Notes: generated by a model from the letters alone, not told the origin. A DNA stretch of 10,458 nucleotides from Thermoplasmata archaeon (GCA_021163455.1 JAGGWT010000128.1:1-10458), one strand, 5' to 3'; positions 1-6,348 are shown, counted from the stretch's first letter. A program made the numbers and translations.

Positions 1-157
1 CATAAGGACCTGATTCTTCCAAAGTTTTGCTTGGTTTTCTGCGATGCCCCATCGCTATAACATTATCTCTTCCATACCTCTCTCTCAAGGTTATCGTAAG
101 TTCTGATCCTATCTGGCCGGTTGCTCCGGTAACCAGAATTTTTACCTTTTCTTTCAT
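1..157 (-). CDS. NAD-dependent epimerase/dehydratase family protein, N-terminal part (runs off the window)
   Basis: Only the first 52 codons are present; the gene continues beyond position 1. The product begins MKEKVKILVTGATGQIGSEL, a first beta strand followed by the glycine-rich GATGQIG loop (GxxGxxG) that binds NAD in extended short-chain dehydrogenases. The following RERYGRDNVIAMGHRR fits the second half of the Rossmann repeat. The combination TGATGQIGSEL...LRERYG.DNVIA resembles archaeal L-threonine 3-dehydrogenases of the epimerase type, but UDP-sugar epimerases share this region, so the substrate is open. I chose the ATG at 157: an ATG six bases upstream is in frame but sits inside the GAGGGATG ribosome-binding sequence. 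The stop codon of the radical SAM gene lies 12 bases upstream, so the two genes are probably co-transcribed. Family call is good; the specific enzyme is a guess. Confidence 0.8.
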   Translation of the reverse strand, partial: MKEKVKILVTGATGQIGSELTITLRERYGRDNVIAMGHRRKPSKTLEESGPY

Positions 158-169
158 CTGCATCCCTCT

Positions 170-1891
170 TCAAACCACGTGGATTTCTTCAGGTGGTGAT
201 TTTTCCACAGGTTTGTCCAAGGAGTAAACTTCCTTATATATCGGGGATTCGATTATTTCATCCTTCCTTTCCCTGAATCTCTCCACCATTTCTTTTGCTT
301 CAAGAGATTTCTTCATCAACTCTTCCGCCTTTTTGCCCTCGACGGCATGCGCCTTCAGAAATCTGTCTCTGTAAATGTCTGGAAATACATTATATGTGCA
401 GAATGGTATAATCTTATCTCCTGCAGCGTAATGTATGCTGCATCTCTGCACACGATTGATGTCATAGTTGTAGTAGTCCTGGAAGTGCATCATTCCTATG
501 AATAAGAAGTTGTAATGGAATTCTCTGAGAGCCTTGTAATTGCCCTCTTCCACAACCCTGTCAAGGATATCCGAGAGTTTCTTGCCGTTCGGTAGTTCAT
601 CCTGGATTATATAATCAGATATCTTTTTCGCGAGGGCTTTCCTGAAACTGAGATGCTTGATGGCATCTGGAAGCAGCTCCACACCGAGCATCACTTTTCT
701 GAAAGGACTGTAACTGAGTTGTCTGACATCTTTCAGGAATCTGGTTGCATCTATAAACTCCGTTATCGGTATCAGTTTTCTCTTTTCCCTGTCAACATAA
801 ACATATGTCGCTATTCCACATTTCTCATTGTTGTAGAAGTGAATATGAGGTTCTCTTCCAACGATATCTGCAAGCCCGGCGATGCAGGGCACAGGATACC
901 ATGCTTCCATCCCAAAGCCAAATTCCTTCTTTATCTCGTCAACTATGTCTGATTGTACCACTCTCAGTTTATCCCTTTCTGCCTTCTTAACGGAGCCAAC
1001 CAGTGAAATGGGCTGGAAGTTAACACCTTTTATTCCCCTATCCATGTTGTGGATGGCAAATTTCAGTATGTCAGGAACTTCTTTCAAGTTTATCTTACTG
1101 ACAGTGGGAACCAGAACTATGCTCTTCATTCCACCTTCTTTATAGGCTTGCAGGGCAAATGGAAACTCGTAGTGGTTCTTTATATTGCTATCTGGGGTGG
1201 GTCTCAATCCATCAAATGATGTATAAATTGTATTAAGACCTGCCTCCACCCATTCCGATACCCTACCGATTGCTTTTGCGGGGTTATCAAAGTACTCTAT
1301 CCCTATCGATACAGAATTTGTATTGAGCTGTACGTGAGGAGAACCTAATTCCTTCGCCATCTTTATAATATCTTTTATATCGTTCCTCAGCACAGGCTCT
1401 CCACCTGTTATCTGGATGGGTGGGGTGTATCCATTGATTTCTCTCGCCTTTTCGATAGCTTTTTTAATTTTCCTCAGCGTAGGTTCGTATACATATCCTG
1501 CTTTTTCCTCATAGAAGAAGCAGTACCAGCATCTGAGATCACATCTGTTGGTCGCCACTATATTGAGTAATGCTGTTGAATTTTTGTGCTGATTGCAGAG
1601 TCCACAACTGCCGACATCTCTTTTGTGTTCAGTAACCGCATTTATACGAGCCGCATACTTTTCGCTTGCCTTGAATTCCATTATCTTGTCCCAGTATTCT
1701 CTGCTCCCTATTCTCTCGATAGTGCCGTTTGCCTTTACCAGATAGACCATGCCATCTTTCTCTGCGTATGCTGCATCTATCGCTACCGGAATCTTTCCTT
1801 CTTTGATTTTTCTGTCGTCAATACTCTTCGTCTTCTCGAGTAGAACGAAGCCTCCCTCGTTTACAATCTCATCAATCGATCTCATAAGCAT
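170..1891 (-). CDS. tes: Tes-like radical SAM protein (tetraether lipid synthase family)
   Basis: The 573-residue product has an N-terminal cysteine/histidine site (C96-x2-C99-x2-H102), then the radical SAM motif C117-x3-C121-x2-C124 in the context CDLRCWYCFFYEEKAGYVYEP, which is very characteristic of the Tes/MJ0619 family. GGEP at 163-166 is the SAM-binding motif. Further cysteines at 336, 358, 484 and 498 (RCSIHYAAGDKIIPFC) are candidates for the extra metal sites of this family. Characterised Tes joins the phytanyl tails of two archaeal diether lipids by carbon-carbon coupling, giving membrane-spanning tetraethers; that this protein does so is inferred from family membership. Length and cysteine layout look complete. 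The start is the ATG at 1891, 24 bp downstream of a TATA element with no ribosome-binding site, so the mRNA is probably leaderless; an ATG two codons further in is an alternative. A paralogue acting on another lipid cannot be excluded. Confidence 0.82.
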   Translation of the reverse strand: MLMRSIDEIVNEGGFVLLEKTKSIDDRKIKEGKIPVAIDAAYAEKDGMVYLVKANGTIERIGSREYWDKIMEFKASEKYAARINAVTEHKRDVGSCGLCNQHKNSTALLNIVATNRCDLRCWYCFFYEEKAGYVYEPTLRKIKKAIEKAREINGYTPPIQITGGEPVLRNDIKDIIKMAKELGSPHVQLNTNSVSIGIEYFDNPAKAIGRVSEWVEAGLNTIYTSFDGLRPTPDSNIKNHYEFPFALQAYKEGGMKSIVLVPTVSKINLKEVPDILKFAIHNMDRGIKGVNFQPISLVGSVKKAERDKLRVVQSDIVDEIKKEFGFGMEAWYPVPCIAGLADIVGREPHIHFYNNEKCGIATYVYVDREKRKLIPITEFIDATRFLKDVRQLSYSPFRKVMLGVELLPDAIKHLSFRKALAKKISDYIIQDELPNGKKLSDILDRVVEEGNYKALREFHYNFLFIGMMHFQDYYNYDINRVQRCSIHYAAGDKIIPFCTYNVFPDIYRDRFLKAHAVEGKKAEELMKKSLEAKEMVERFRERKDEIIESPIYKEVYSLDKPVEKSPPEEIHVV

Positions 1892-1908
1892 TAGCGAGAA
1901 AGTTCTTC

Positions 1909-1919
1909 TTGTATAAAAA
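1909..1919 (-). promoter_or_regulatory. TATA element of the Tes-like gene
   Basis: On the minus strand the sequence reads TTTTTATAC, with its centre about 24 bp upstream of the ATG at 1891. That is the usual TATA-to-transcription-start distance in archaea, which puts the mRNA 5' end at or next to the start codon. No Shine-Dalgarno motif lies in between. Confidence 0.6.
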
Positions 1920-1973
1920 GGTTGTTAATTAGGGTTGTCTATTAGAAGATCTGTCGTAAACTAAAAAAATAAG

Positions 1974-1980
1974 TTTAAAA
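1974..1980 (+). promoter_or_regulatory. TATA element of the glutaredoxin-like gene
   Basis: TTTAAAA follows an A-rich stretch (CTAAAAAAATAAG) that could act as the BRE. Its centre is about 29 bp upstream of the ATG at 2006, so the transcript would begin only a few bases before the start codon. It is divergent from the Tes promoter about 60 bp away. Confidence 0.5.
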
Positions 1981-2005
1981 GTCCTCAGGGATTTAGCATT
2001 AACAC

Positions 2006-2269
2006 ATGAATAAGCCGATTCTGTTCAGTTTGGAGAACTGCAAGAGGTGTGAATACGTGAAGAAACATTTACCTGAAGGTGTGGACATAGAGATAAAAAC
2101 GTACCCGCACGATTTAAAAGAGTGGTCTCCCGACCAGCTGGCGGAGGCGGCGTACTATGAGGTTCTTTCGGATCTACAGAGAACAGCCCCCATACTGCTG
2201 CTTCCAGATGGAAAGAAACTAACGAGTGTGATAGATATCAAAAACTTTCTTTCAAATATCAAACAATAA
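2006..2269 (+). CDS. Glutaredoxin/thioredoxin-like small redox protein
   Basis: This 87-residue protein has the order expected of a minimal thioredoxin fold. The first strand (PILFSL) is followed by the redox motif C12-K-R-C15 at the start of helix 1. T60-A-P62 is the cis-proline loop opposite the active site, and LLLPDGKKL forms the last hairpin. It probably acts as a cytosolic thiol-disulfide exchange protein; its partner is not identifiable here. The CKRC dipeptide differs from the classical CPYC of glutaredoxin and CGPC of thioredoxin, so its redox role should not be assumed from either. The transcript starts very close to the ATG. Its 3' end overlaps the end of purA, on the opposite strand, by 11 bp. 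Confidence 0.75.
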   Translation: MNKPILFSLENCKRCEYVKKHLPEGVDIEIKTYPHDLKEWSPDQLAEAAYYEVLSDLQRTAPILLLPDGKKLTSVIDIKNFLSNIKQ

Positions 2270-3521
2270 TTGTTTTTTCTCTCTCAGCACCCGTGGATAC
2301 CAGGAAAACCTCTGTGTCCAGAAATTCCTCTATGAATTTTATGTAATTTTTGGCTTCCCTTGGAAGGTTTTCGAACGTTGTTGCTCCCGATACAGATTTC
2401 CAGCCGTCAAGTTTCTCATAGACAGGTTTCACGTTTTCCAGTATTCTGATATTTGAGGGTACTGTGTCCATTATTCTACCATCATACTCATATCCAACAC
2501 ACACCTTTATTTCTCTCAGACCATCGAGTACATCGAGTTTTGTGAGAGCTATTTTATCCACTCCGGATATGGTTATAGAGTGTTTTAGGACAACAAGGTC
2601 GAGCCAGCCGCACCTCCTTGCTCTTCCCGTTGTTGTTCCAAACTCGCCTCCTCTTTCCTGTAAGTGTTTACCGATTTCATCTTTCAGTTCTGTGGGAAGT
2701 GGACCCATTCCCACTCTGGTTGTATATGCCTTGACCACGCCGATGACCTCGTCTATGCACTTTGGAGGAATACCCGAGCCAGTACACGCTCCGCCAGATA
2801 TGGTGTTGGATGAAGTTGTGTATGGGTATGTTCCGAAATCCACATCCAGCATCACGCCTTGCGCGCCTTCGAGTAAGATGTTTTTCCCTTCCCTGATTGC
2901 TCTGTTGAGTTCAGCGATTGTATCGGTGATGTAAGGTTCCATCTTTCTGCCATATTCGGTGTATTTCTCGACCAGTTCATCTACATCAAAGTCAAATCTC
3001 ACGCCATATATCTCAGCGAGTTTCTCCTTGATGGGGAGTATAGATTCCAGTTTATCTCTGAGAAGGTTTTCGTCAAGAAGGTCTGCAACCCTTATCCCTT
3101 TTCTCGCTATTTTGTCACTGTAACATGGCCCTATGCCTCTCTTTGTTGTACCTATGCGCTTTTTACCGAGATAAGCTTCTTCTGCACCATCCAGAATTTT
3201 GTGATACGGCATTATTACATTCGCTCTGTCGCTCACCATTATTCTGGGCTCTATACCTCTTTTTCTGAGAGAGTCTATCTCTTCCAAAAATACTTCCGGA
3301 TCTACGACGACACCGTTTCCTATCACGCAGGTTTTTCCTCTGACCACACCAGATGGTAACAGATGGAACTTGTACTTCTCATCTCCAACTTTGATCGTGT
3401 GACCTGCATTGCTGCCGCCCTGGAATCTCACAACATAATCTGCGTCTTCGCAGAGAAAGTCCACTACCTTTCCTTTTCCTTCATCGCCCCATTGCGTACC
3501 TATTACCGCTCTAACCGTCAA
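2259..3521 (-). CDS. purA: Adenylosuccinate synthetase
   Basis: PurA joins IMP and aspartate using GTP to make adenylosuccinate, the first committed step to AMP. The N-terminal GTQWGDEGKGK loop carries the catalytic aspartate, and GGSNAGHT supplies the conserved histidine. TTSSNTISGGACTGSGIPP, TTGRARRCGWLD and the guanine-binding LTKLD follow in the expected order. The product is the full-length form of about 420 residues rather than the short form (about 340) of some archaea. I prefer the TTG at 3521 (420 residues). The GTG at 3530 is in frame but forms part of GAGGTG, the only good ribosome-binding motif, and the TTG start also places Asp13 and His41 at nearly the familiar E. coli positions. 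speH ends 11 bases upstream of this start, so the two are probably one operon. Confidence 0.93.
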   Translation of the reverse strand: MTVRAVIGTQWGDEGKGKVVDFLCEDADYVVRFQGGSNAGHTIKVGDEKYKFHLLPSGVVRGKTCVIGNGVVVDPEVFLEEIDSLRKRGIEPRIMVSDRANVIMPYHKILDGAEEAYLGKKRIGTTKRGIGPCYSDKIARKGIRVADLLDENLLRDKLESILPIKEKLAEIYGVRFDFDVDELVEKYTEYGRKMEPYITDTIAELNRAIREGKNILLEGAQGVMLDVDFGTYPYTTSSNTISGGACTGSGIPPKCIDEVIGVVKAYTTRVGMGPLPTELKDEIGKHLQERGGEFGTTTGRARRCGWLDLVVLKHSITISGVDKIALTKLDVLDGLREIKVCVGYEYDGRIMDTVPSNIRILENVKPVYEKLDGWKSVSGATTFENLPREAKNYIKFIEEFLDTEVFLVSTGAEREKTIIV

Positions 3522-3532
3522 ACCCCGCACCT

Positions 3533-3928
3533 CTAACCGATGTCTGATAGCAGGCCCCTCTTTATCTCGACAACGGATACTTCCTTGGGTTTGAGAGTCT
3601 CCTTAAATACCGGCAGGGCATCGTAGGGATTCACTCTGCTTCCGCATGTGAATATATCTATCGCAGCGTATCCAAATTCTGGCCACGTATGAATGGAAAG
3701 ATGGGACTCGCCAATTATGGCTATCCCACTCACGCCATATGGATTAAACTCATGAACCTCAACATCTATAAGTGTAGCATTACAGGCATTAACTGCATTC
3801 TTTAGCATCTCTCTGATGGTCTCTTTATCGTTCAGATTACTGCATCCCTTCATCTCTACAAGGAGGTGTCTTCCAATGGCATTGAGGCCGACTTTTGCCA
3901 AATCTTTGCTCGCGTATTCCAAAACCAT
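3533..3928 (-). CDS. speH: S-adenosylmethionine decarboxylase proenzyme (pyruvoyl-dependent)
   Basis: SpeH decarboxylates SAM to supply the aminopropyl donor for spermidine and longer polyamines. The proenzyme cleaves itself in the motif ESHLSIHTWPE, between Glu74 and Ser75, and Ser75 becomes the pyruvoyl group. Ser67, His80 and Cys95 (IDIFTCG) sit at the same spacing from it as the processing and catalytic residues Ser55, His68 and Cys83 of the bacterial class 1B enzyme. The 131-residue length is typical. An in-frame ATG at 3973 would add 15 residues, but it lies only about 15 bp from one candidate TATA element and upstream of another. The ATG at 3928 has GGGAGG eight bases before it and is the better start. 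It is followed by purA, pairing polyamine and adenine nucleotide synthesis. Confidence 0.92.
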   Translation of the reverse strand: MVLEYASKDLAKVGLNAIGRHLLVEMKGCSNLNDKETIREMLKNAVNACNATLIDVEVHEFNPYGVSGIAIIGESHLSIHTWPEFGYAAIDIFTCGSRVNPYDALPVFKETLKPKEVSVVEIKRGLLSDIG

Positions 3929-3983
3929 TTTTGATCCCTCCCTATAGTTTTTAATTAATTTCAGCAAAGACAATCTGCTTCTC

Positions 3984-3991
3984 TTTTTAAA
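3984..3991 (-). promoter_or_regulatory. Candidate promoter of speH-purA
   Basis: On the minus strand this reads TTTAAAAA after GAAAAA, giving a predicted start of transcription near 3962 and a leader of about 35 bases that contains GGGAGG. A second candidate, TTAATTAAAAA around 3948-3958, would give a leaderless mRNA starting near 3928. Both exclude the ATG at 3973 as the translation start. Confidence 0.45.
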
Positions 3992-4098
3992 TTTTTCTGT
4001 AAATTCCGCTCAATTTTGGTGAAAATGTTCAGTTTTTGATTGTGAGATTTCGATTAAACTTAACCTTGAACAGAGATAACTATTAACTTAGACAATTG
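3992..4098. other. Spacer between the C11 protease gene and speH
   Basis: This AT-rich spacer has no open frame of useful length and no clear hairpin with a T-run that would mark the end of the protease transcript. I see nothing in it beyond the likely upstream part of the speH promoter. Confidence 0.4.
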
Positions 4099-5409
4099 CT
4101 AACCTGAAACGTTCGTTTTCATTAACCAATGGTATCGTATGAACTCATCCCAGTGGGTGTCTTTTGAGAAATCCAGATTTTCATACTCTGAATCGTAATT
4201 GATCATTCTGTAGGGAAAATAGATGGATAAACCGTGAGCTCCGGGGTGTTCTCCAAGCATGATGTTTTTGCCGTGTCTTTCTCCAATCACTGTTCTCTCA
4301 ATCGATCTCATCAATTCACCTGACAGTTCTTTGATTTCTGGATATGGCATCATGGTTGCCACATTTTTTGAAAAATCGTAAAGATCCACATAGGGATAAA
4401 AGGTGTAACCAAGAAAATCGAAAGCTCCACTGAATCTCTGGGTTTTCAAAAAGATGAATGGGATAAAGAATCTCAGATGCTTCATTATCATCAGATGTTT
4501 TGAAAGGTTATCCACAAGTTCTGTCACCTGAGCTATGGCGGAAAGATTGACTGCACTGATGCAGTCAACAGCCTGGGGTTTTACCACAGAGGGTGGAAGA
4601 ATGAATGCTTTATCCGTTCTGAAGTTCTCCACACATGTTATGGCGAAAGTAGATGGATTCATATCAGGGTTAGCGGTGAGATTTGAGTATATTCTATCAA
4701 GTTGCCAGTTGAGAAAGAGACCATTCTCGGTTTGATGCGTATGAATAAAAGATTCTGATGCCACCATGTAATCTGCACATTCTCTAAGCTGATAGGCAAC
4801 TTCTACCATGCTCATGAGACAGGCATCCATCGATACCACATCGATTTTCCTACTTATCTTATCCCTGATCGTGATGAGAGATGTTTTCAATTCTGTCAAA
4901 TTCAGCATATCTTTGACTGGATTTTCATCCACACATATTCCGCGCCAGCCGCCGCCATGATCATTGAGGTAGAGATTGTAGTGCTCTGCTGGATAGTTGA
5001 TGATAGCCCAGCATACGAATTGTGTCAATGTGTTGCCATCACCCATGTTCACCTCATTGCTCCAGGATGCATTGATAGATGAGAGAGGTATCTCTTCGGC
5101 TTCATTTTGTTCAACACAGTAGAGATGAGTATCATCGATGCCATCCAAATCCATCAAAACTATGAATTTGACATCTTCGTTAGTCGCTACTTTCTCAAGA
5201 TTCTGGAGGTCAGCGAGCATCTTGTCGGATAAACTGTATGTCGTCTCATGCTGATCCCCATCAAAGTACAAGATGACCGTCCATTTTGAGGTGTTATTCT
5301 GGCTATCTTCGTCAGCTACACTCATGGCGCCGGCGCTCAGGGATGCAAGAATAAGAATTAATGAAAGGAAGTGAATCGTTGTTGATGTCTTCCTATTCAT
5401 CCCAGCCAT
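4099..5409 (-). CDS. Secreted clostripain-family cysteine peptidase (C11)
   Basis: The 436-residue product starts with a signal peptide: basic NRK at 5-7, a hydrophobic core at about 12-28 and a probable cleavage after AGA or AMSVA. WTVILYFDGD (43-52) is the typical first strand of family C11. The catalytic dyad is visible as His151 in LNDHGGGWRG and Cys197 in DVVSMDACLMSMVEVAYQL. HGLSIYFP (392-399) is a conserved late motif. The family cuts mainly after Arg or Lys, so an extracellular or cell-surface protease is expected; its substrate is unknown. There is no C-terminal membrane anchor. The ATG at 5409 lies 24 bp from a TATA element, so the mRNA is probably leaderless; an ATG three codons in is an alternative. 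The gene stands alone between the tRNA and speH. Confidence 0.85.
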   Translation of the reverse strand: MAGMNRKTSTTIHFLSLILILASLSAGAMSVADEDSQNNTSKWTVILYFDGDQHETTYSLSDKMLADLQNLEKVATNEDVKFIVLMDLDGIDDTHLYCVEQNEAEEIPLSSINASWSNEVNMGDGNTLTQFVCWAIINYPAEHYNLYLNDHGGGWRGICVDENPVKDMLNLTELKTSLITIRDKISRKIDVVSMDACLMSMVEVAYQLRECADYMVASESFIHTHQTENGLFLNWQLDRIYSNLTANPDMNPSTFAITCVENFRTDKAFILPPSVVKPQAVDCISAVNLSAIAQVTELVDNLSKHLMIMKHLRFFIPFIFLKTQRFSGAFDFLGYTFYPYVDLYDFSKNVATMMPYPEIKELSGELMRSIERTVIGERHGKNIMLGEHPGAHGLSIYFPYRMINYDSEYENLDFSKDTHWDEFIRYHWLMKTNVSG

Positions 5410-5428
5410 GATATATCTATGGAGGGGC

Positions 5429-5436
5429 TTTTATAA
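5429..5436 (-). promoter_or_regulatory. TATA element of the C11 protease gene
   Basis: TTATAAAA on the minus strand has its centre 24 bp before the ATG at 5409. No ribosome-binding motif is present in the gap; the CCTCC there is the wrong sense. This matches the leaderless layout of the Tes and TraB genes. Confidence 0.6.
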
Positions 5437-5498
5437 TTTGCCCGCTTTCAGGAGTTTTCAACGAAACAGTACACAATAAAAACGGTTTTGACCAAAAT

Positions 5499-5516
5499 CT
5501 CTCCATAAAAAGAGAG
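5499..5516 (-). terminator. Possible tRNA terminator/trailer
   Basis: Directly after the tRNA discriminator base the minus strand reads CTCTCTTTTTATGGAGAG. This is a short CTCTC/GAGAG inverted repeat around a run of five T. T-runs end transcription in archaea; the small hairpin may be accidental. Confidence 0.35.
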
Positions 5517-5611
5517 CGGACCCGGCGGGATTCGAACCCGCGACCTGCAGCTTTCCCCCTGTGTGAGCGAGTTAGGAGGCTGCCGCCATATCCTGGCTAG
5601 GCTACGGGTCC
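5517..5611 (-). tRNA. tRNA-Arg (anticodon CCU) with a 20-nt intron
   Basis: The cloverleaf folds completely. The acceptor stem is GGACCCG/CGGGTCC, the D stem GCC/GGC, the anticodon stem GCAGC/GCTGC, the variable loop AGGTC and the T arm GCGGG-TTCGAAT-CCCGC; the discriminator is G, and CCA is not encoded. After splicing the anticodon loop is CUCCUAA, giving anticodon CCU (5576-5574) for AGG arginine codons. The loop is interrupted by 20 extra bases, described separately. The first 15 bases of the tRNA are also the last four codons and stop of the upstream TraB-domain gene. A TATA-like TTTAAAAAAT at about 5643-5652, inside that gene, is a candidate internal promoter. Confidence 0.93.
5553..5572 (-). 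other. tRNA intron at the canonical 37/38 position
   Basis: A bulge-helix-bulge site can be drawn by hand. CUCC of the anticodon loop pairs with GGGG near the intron's 3' end, with one G-U pair. Three-base bulges, UAA and AAA, flank this 4-bp helix, and the GCAGC/GCUGC anticodon stem forms the outer helix. Cutting after the second base of each bulge removes ACUCGCUCACACAGGGGGAA and rejoins CUCCUA with A. The inner stem is weak (about two pairs). This is the usual substrate form of the archaeal splicing endonuclease. Confidence 0.85.
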
Positions 5612-6289
5612 ATAGCTTACGGTGAAACTGAAACTAACATCATTTTTTAAATCTTTTAATCTTATGGTTTTCACCTCAATGTTTTTCTCACTGAGAAGTT
5701 TTTCTATTCCTGTAACATGGCTGTCTCCAACAATAGCTATTATTCTCTCAAACCGGGTTGAAAGATTTTCCAGTTTCTCAGCCATGTATCTGTCTCTCTC
5801 ATCAACCAGCACTTTCTTCAACGAGGGGAAACTTTTCTCCACTTCCTTCATAATATCATCGACTCTGTTCTCAAGATCTGCCATCTCTCTTTCTATAGAA
5901 GACCTGCTTTTTACCAGTCCAAGTATTCCGGAAAAGACCATTTTCATTTTTTCGAATAGTGAGAGAGATTTCCACAGTTCTTTGAAGATAATTTCTGTAT
6001 CCATATCTATCAGTTCGATGGGTATATTCTTCTCATTTGCAATTTTTATGGCTGTTATCATCTCTTCCCCAACCCTCACACCGTGCCATTCTGCGATTCT
6101 GTGCTGGAATCTTGATAAAATTCTATATGCCAGTGGTGCTCTTTTTGGAGTGGCATCCTCTGATAACAGAGAATAAAACCTCTTTTTATCAAGTTCAATA
6201 CATATAACATCTGGAGATATCTCTTCTACCAGCTGGATGATTTTAGAAGAAAGGTCAAATACATGACCTGTTCCAACCAGAATAATCAT
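5597..6289 (-). CDS. Short TraB/PrgY-domain protein without the membrane part
   Basis: The 230-residue product has the conserved blocks of the TraB/PrgY group, related to Tiki and GumN: GTGH at 6-9, PDVICIELDKKR at 26-37, the charged VDERDRYMA at 162-170 and VGDSHVTGI at 187-195. The two GxxH-type motifs and the glutamate of IELD are the likely metal-binding or catalytic residues. Many archaeal homologues are near 400 residues and end in several membrane helices; here the protein stops after the soluble domain, so it is a short form or a truncated gene. The final GPVA and the stop are written in the 5' end of the tRNA-Arg gene. The ATG at 6289 is about 21 bp from a TATA element shared with rps17e and has no clear ribosome-binding site. 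Biological role unknown. Confidence 0.75.
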   Translation of the reverse strand: MIILVGTGHVFDLSSKIIQLVEEISPDVICIELDKKRFYSLLSEDATPKRAPLAYRILSRFQHRIAEWHGVRVGEEMITAIKIANEKNIPIELIDMDTEIIFKELWKSLSLFEKMKMVFSGILGLVKSRSSIEREMADLENRVDDIMKEVEKSFPSLKKVLVDERDRYMAEKLENLSTRFERIIAIVGDSHVTGIEKLLSEKNIEVKTIRLKDLKNDVSFSFTVSYGPVA

Positions 6290-6304
6290 CCTGCCTGAGA
6301 TAGA

Positions 6305-6314
6305 CTTTTATAAG
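6305..6314. promoter_or_regulatory. Shared bidirectional TATA element of traB and rps17e
   Basis: CTTTTATAAG reads as a TATA box in both directions (CTTATAAAAG on the minus strand). It lies about 21 bp from the TraB ATG at 6289 and about 25 bp from a plus-strand start expected near 6335, which would leave rps17e a short leader carrying AAAGGTG. No second TATA-like sequence is present in the roughly 60 bp between the genes. Confidence 0.55.
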
Positions 6315-6348
6315 AAAAAATTATTCCCTCCTCCGAAAGGTGATGAAC

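Noticed and set aside
2464..2934. 156-codon plus-strand open frame opposite purA
   Set aside because: It is a shadow of the purA codons; the translation is low-complexity (Ser, Pro, Thr rich) and matches no family pattern.
3929..3973. Longer speH reading from the ATG at 3973
   Set aside because: It lies upstream of both predicted transcript starts, the extra 15 residues are not typical of SpeH, and the ATG at 3928 has a strong GGGAGG.
4009..4018. CTCAATTTTG, an exact 10-base match to part of the ribB operator, upstream of speH
   Set aside because: The palindromic partner (GAGTT followed by AACTC) is missing, and an AT-rich 10-mer can recur by chance.
5479..5489. AAAACGGTTTT inverted repeat near the tRNA
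   Set aside because: Only five-base arms with a one-base centre, AT-rich, and no relation to a promoter or a transcript end.
5622..6176. 184-codon plus-strand open frame opposite the TraB gene
   Set aside because: It is Ser/Phe-rich antisense of a charged coding frame; the minus-strand frame carries the conserved TraB motifs.
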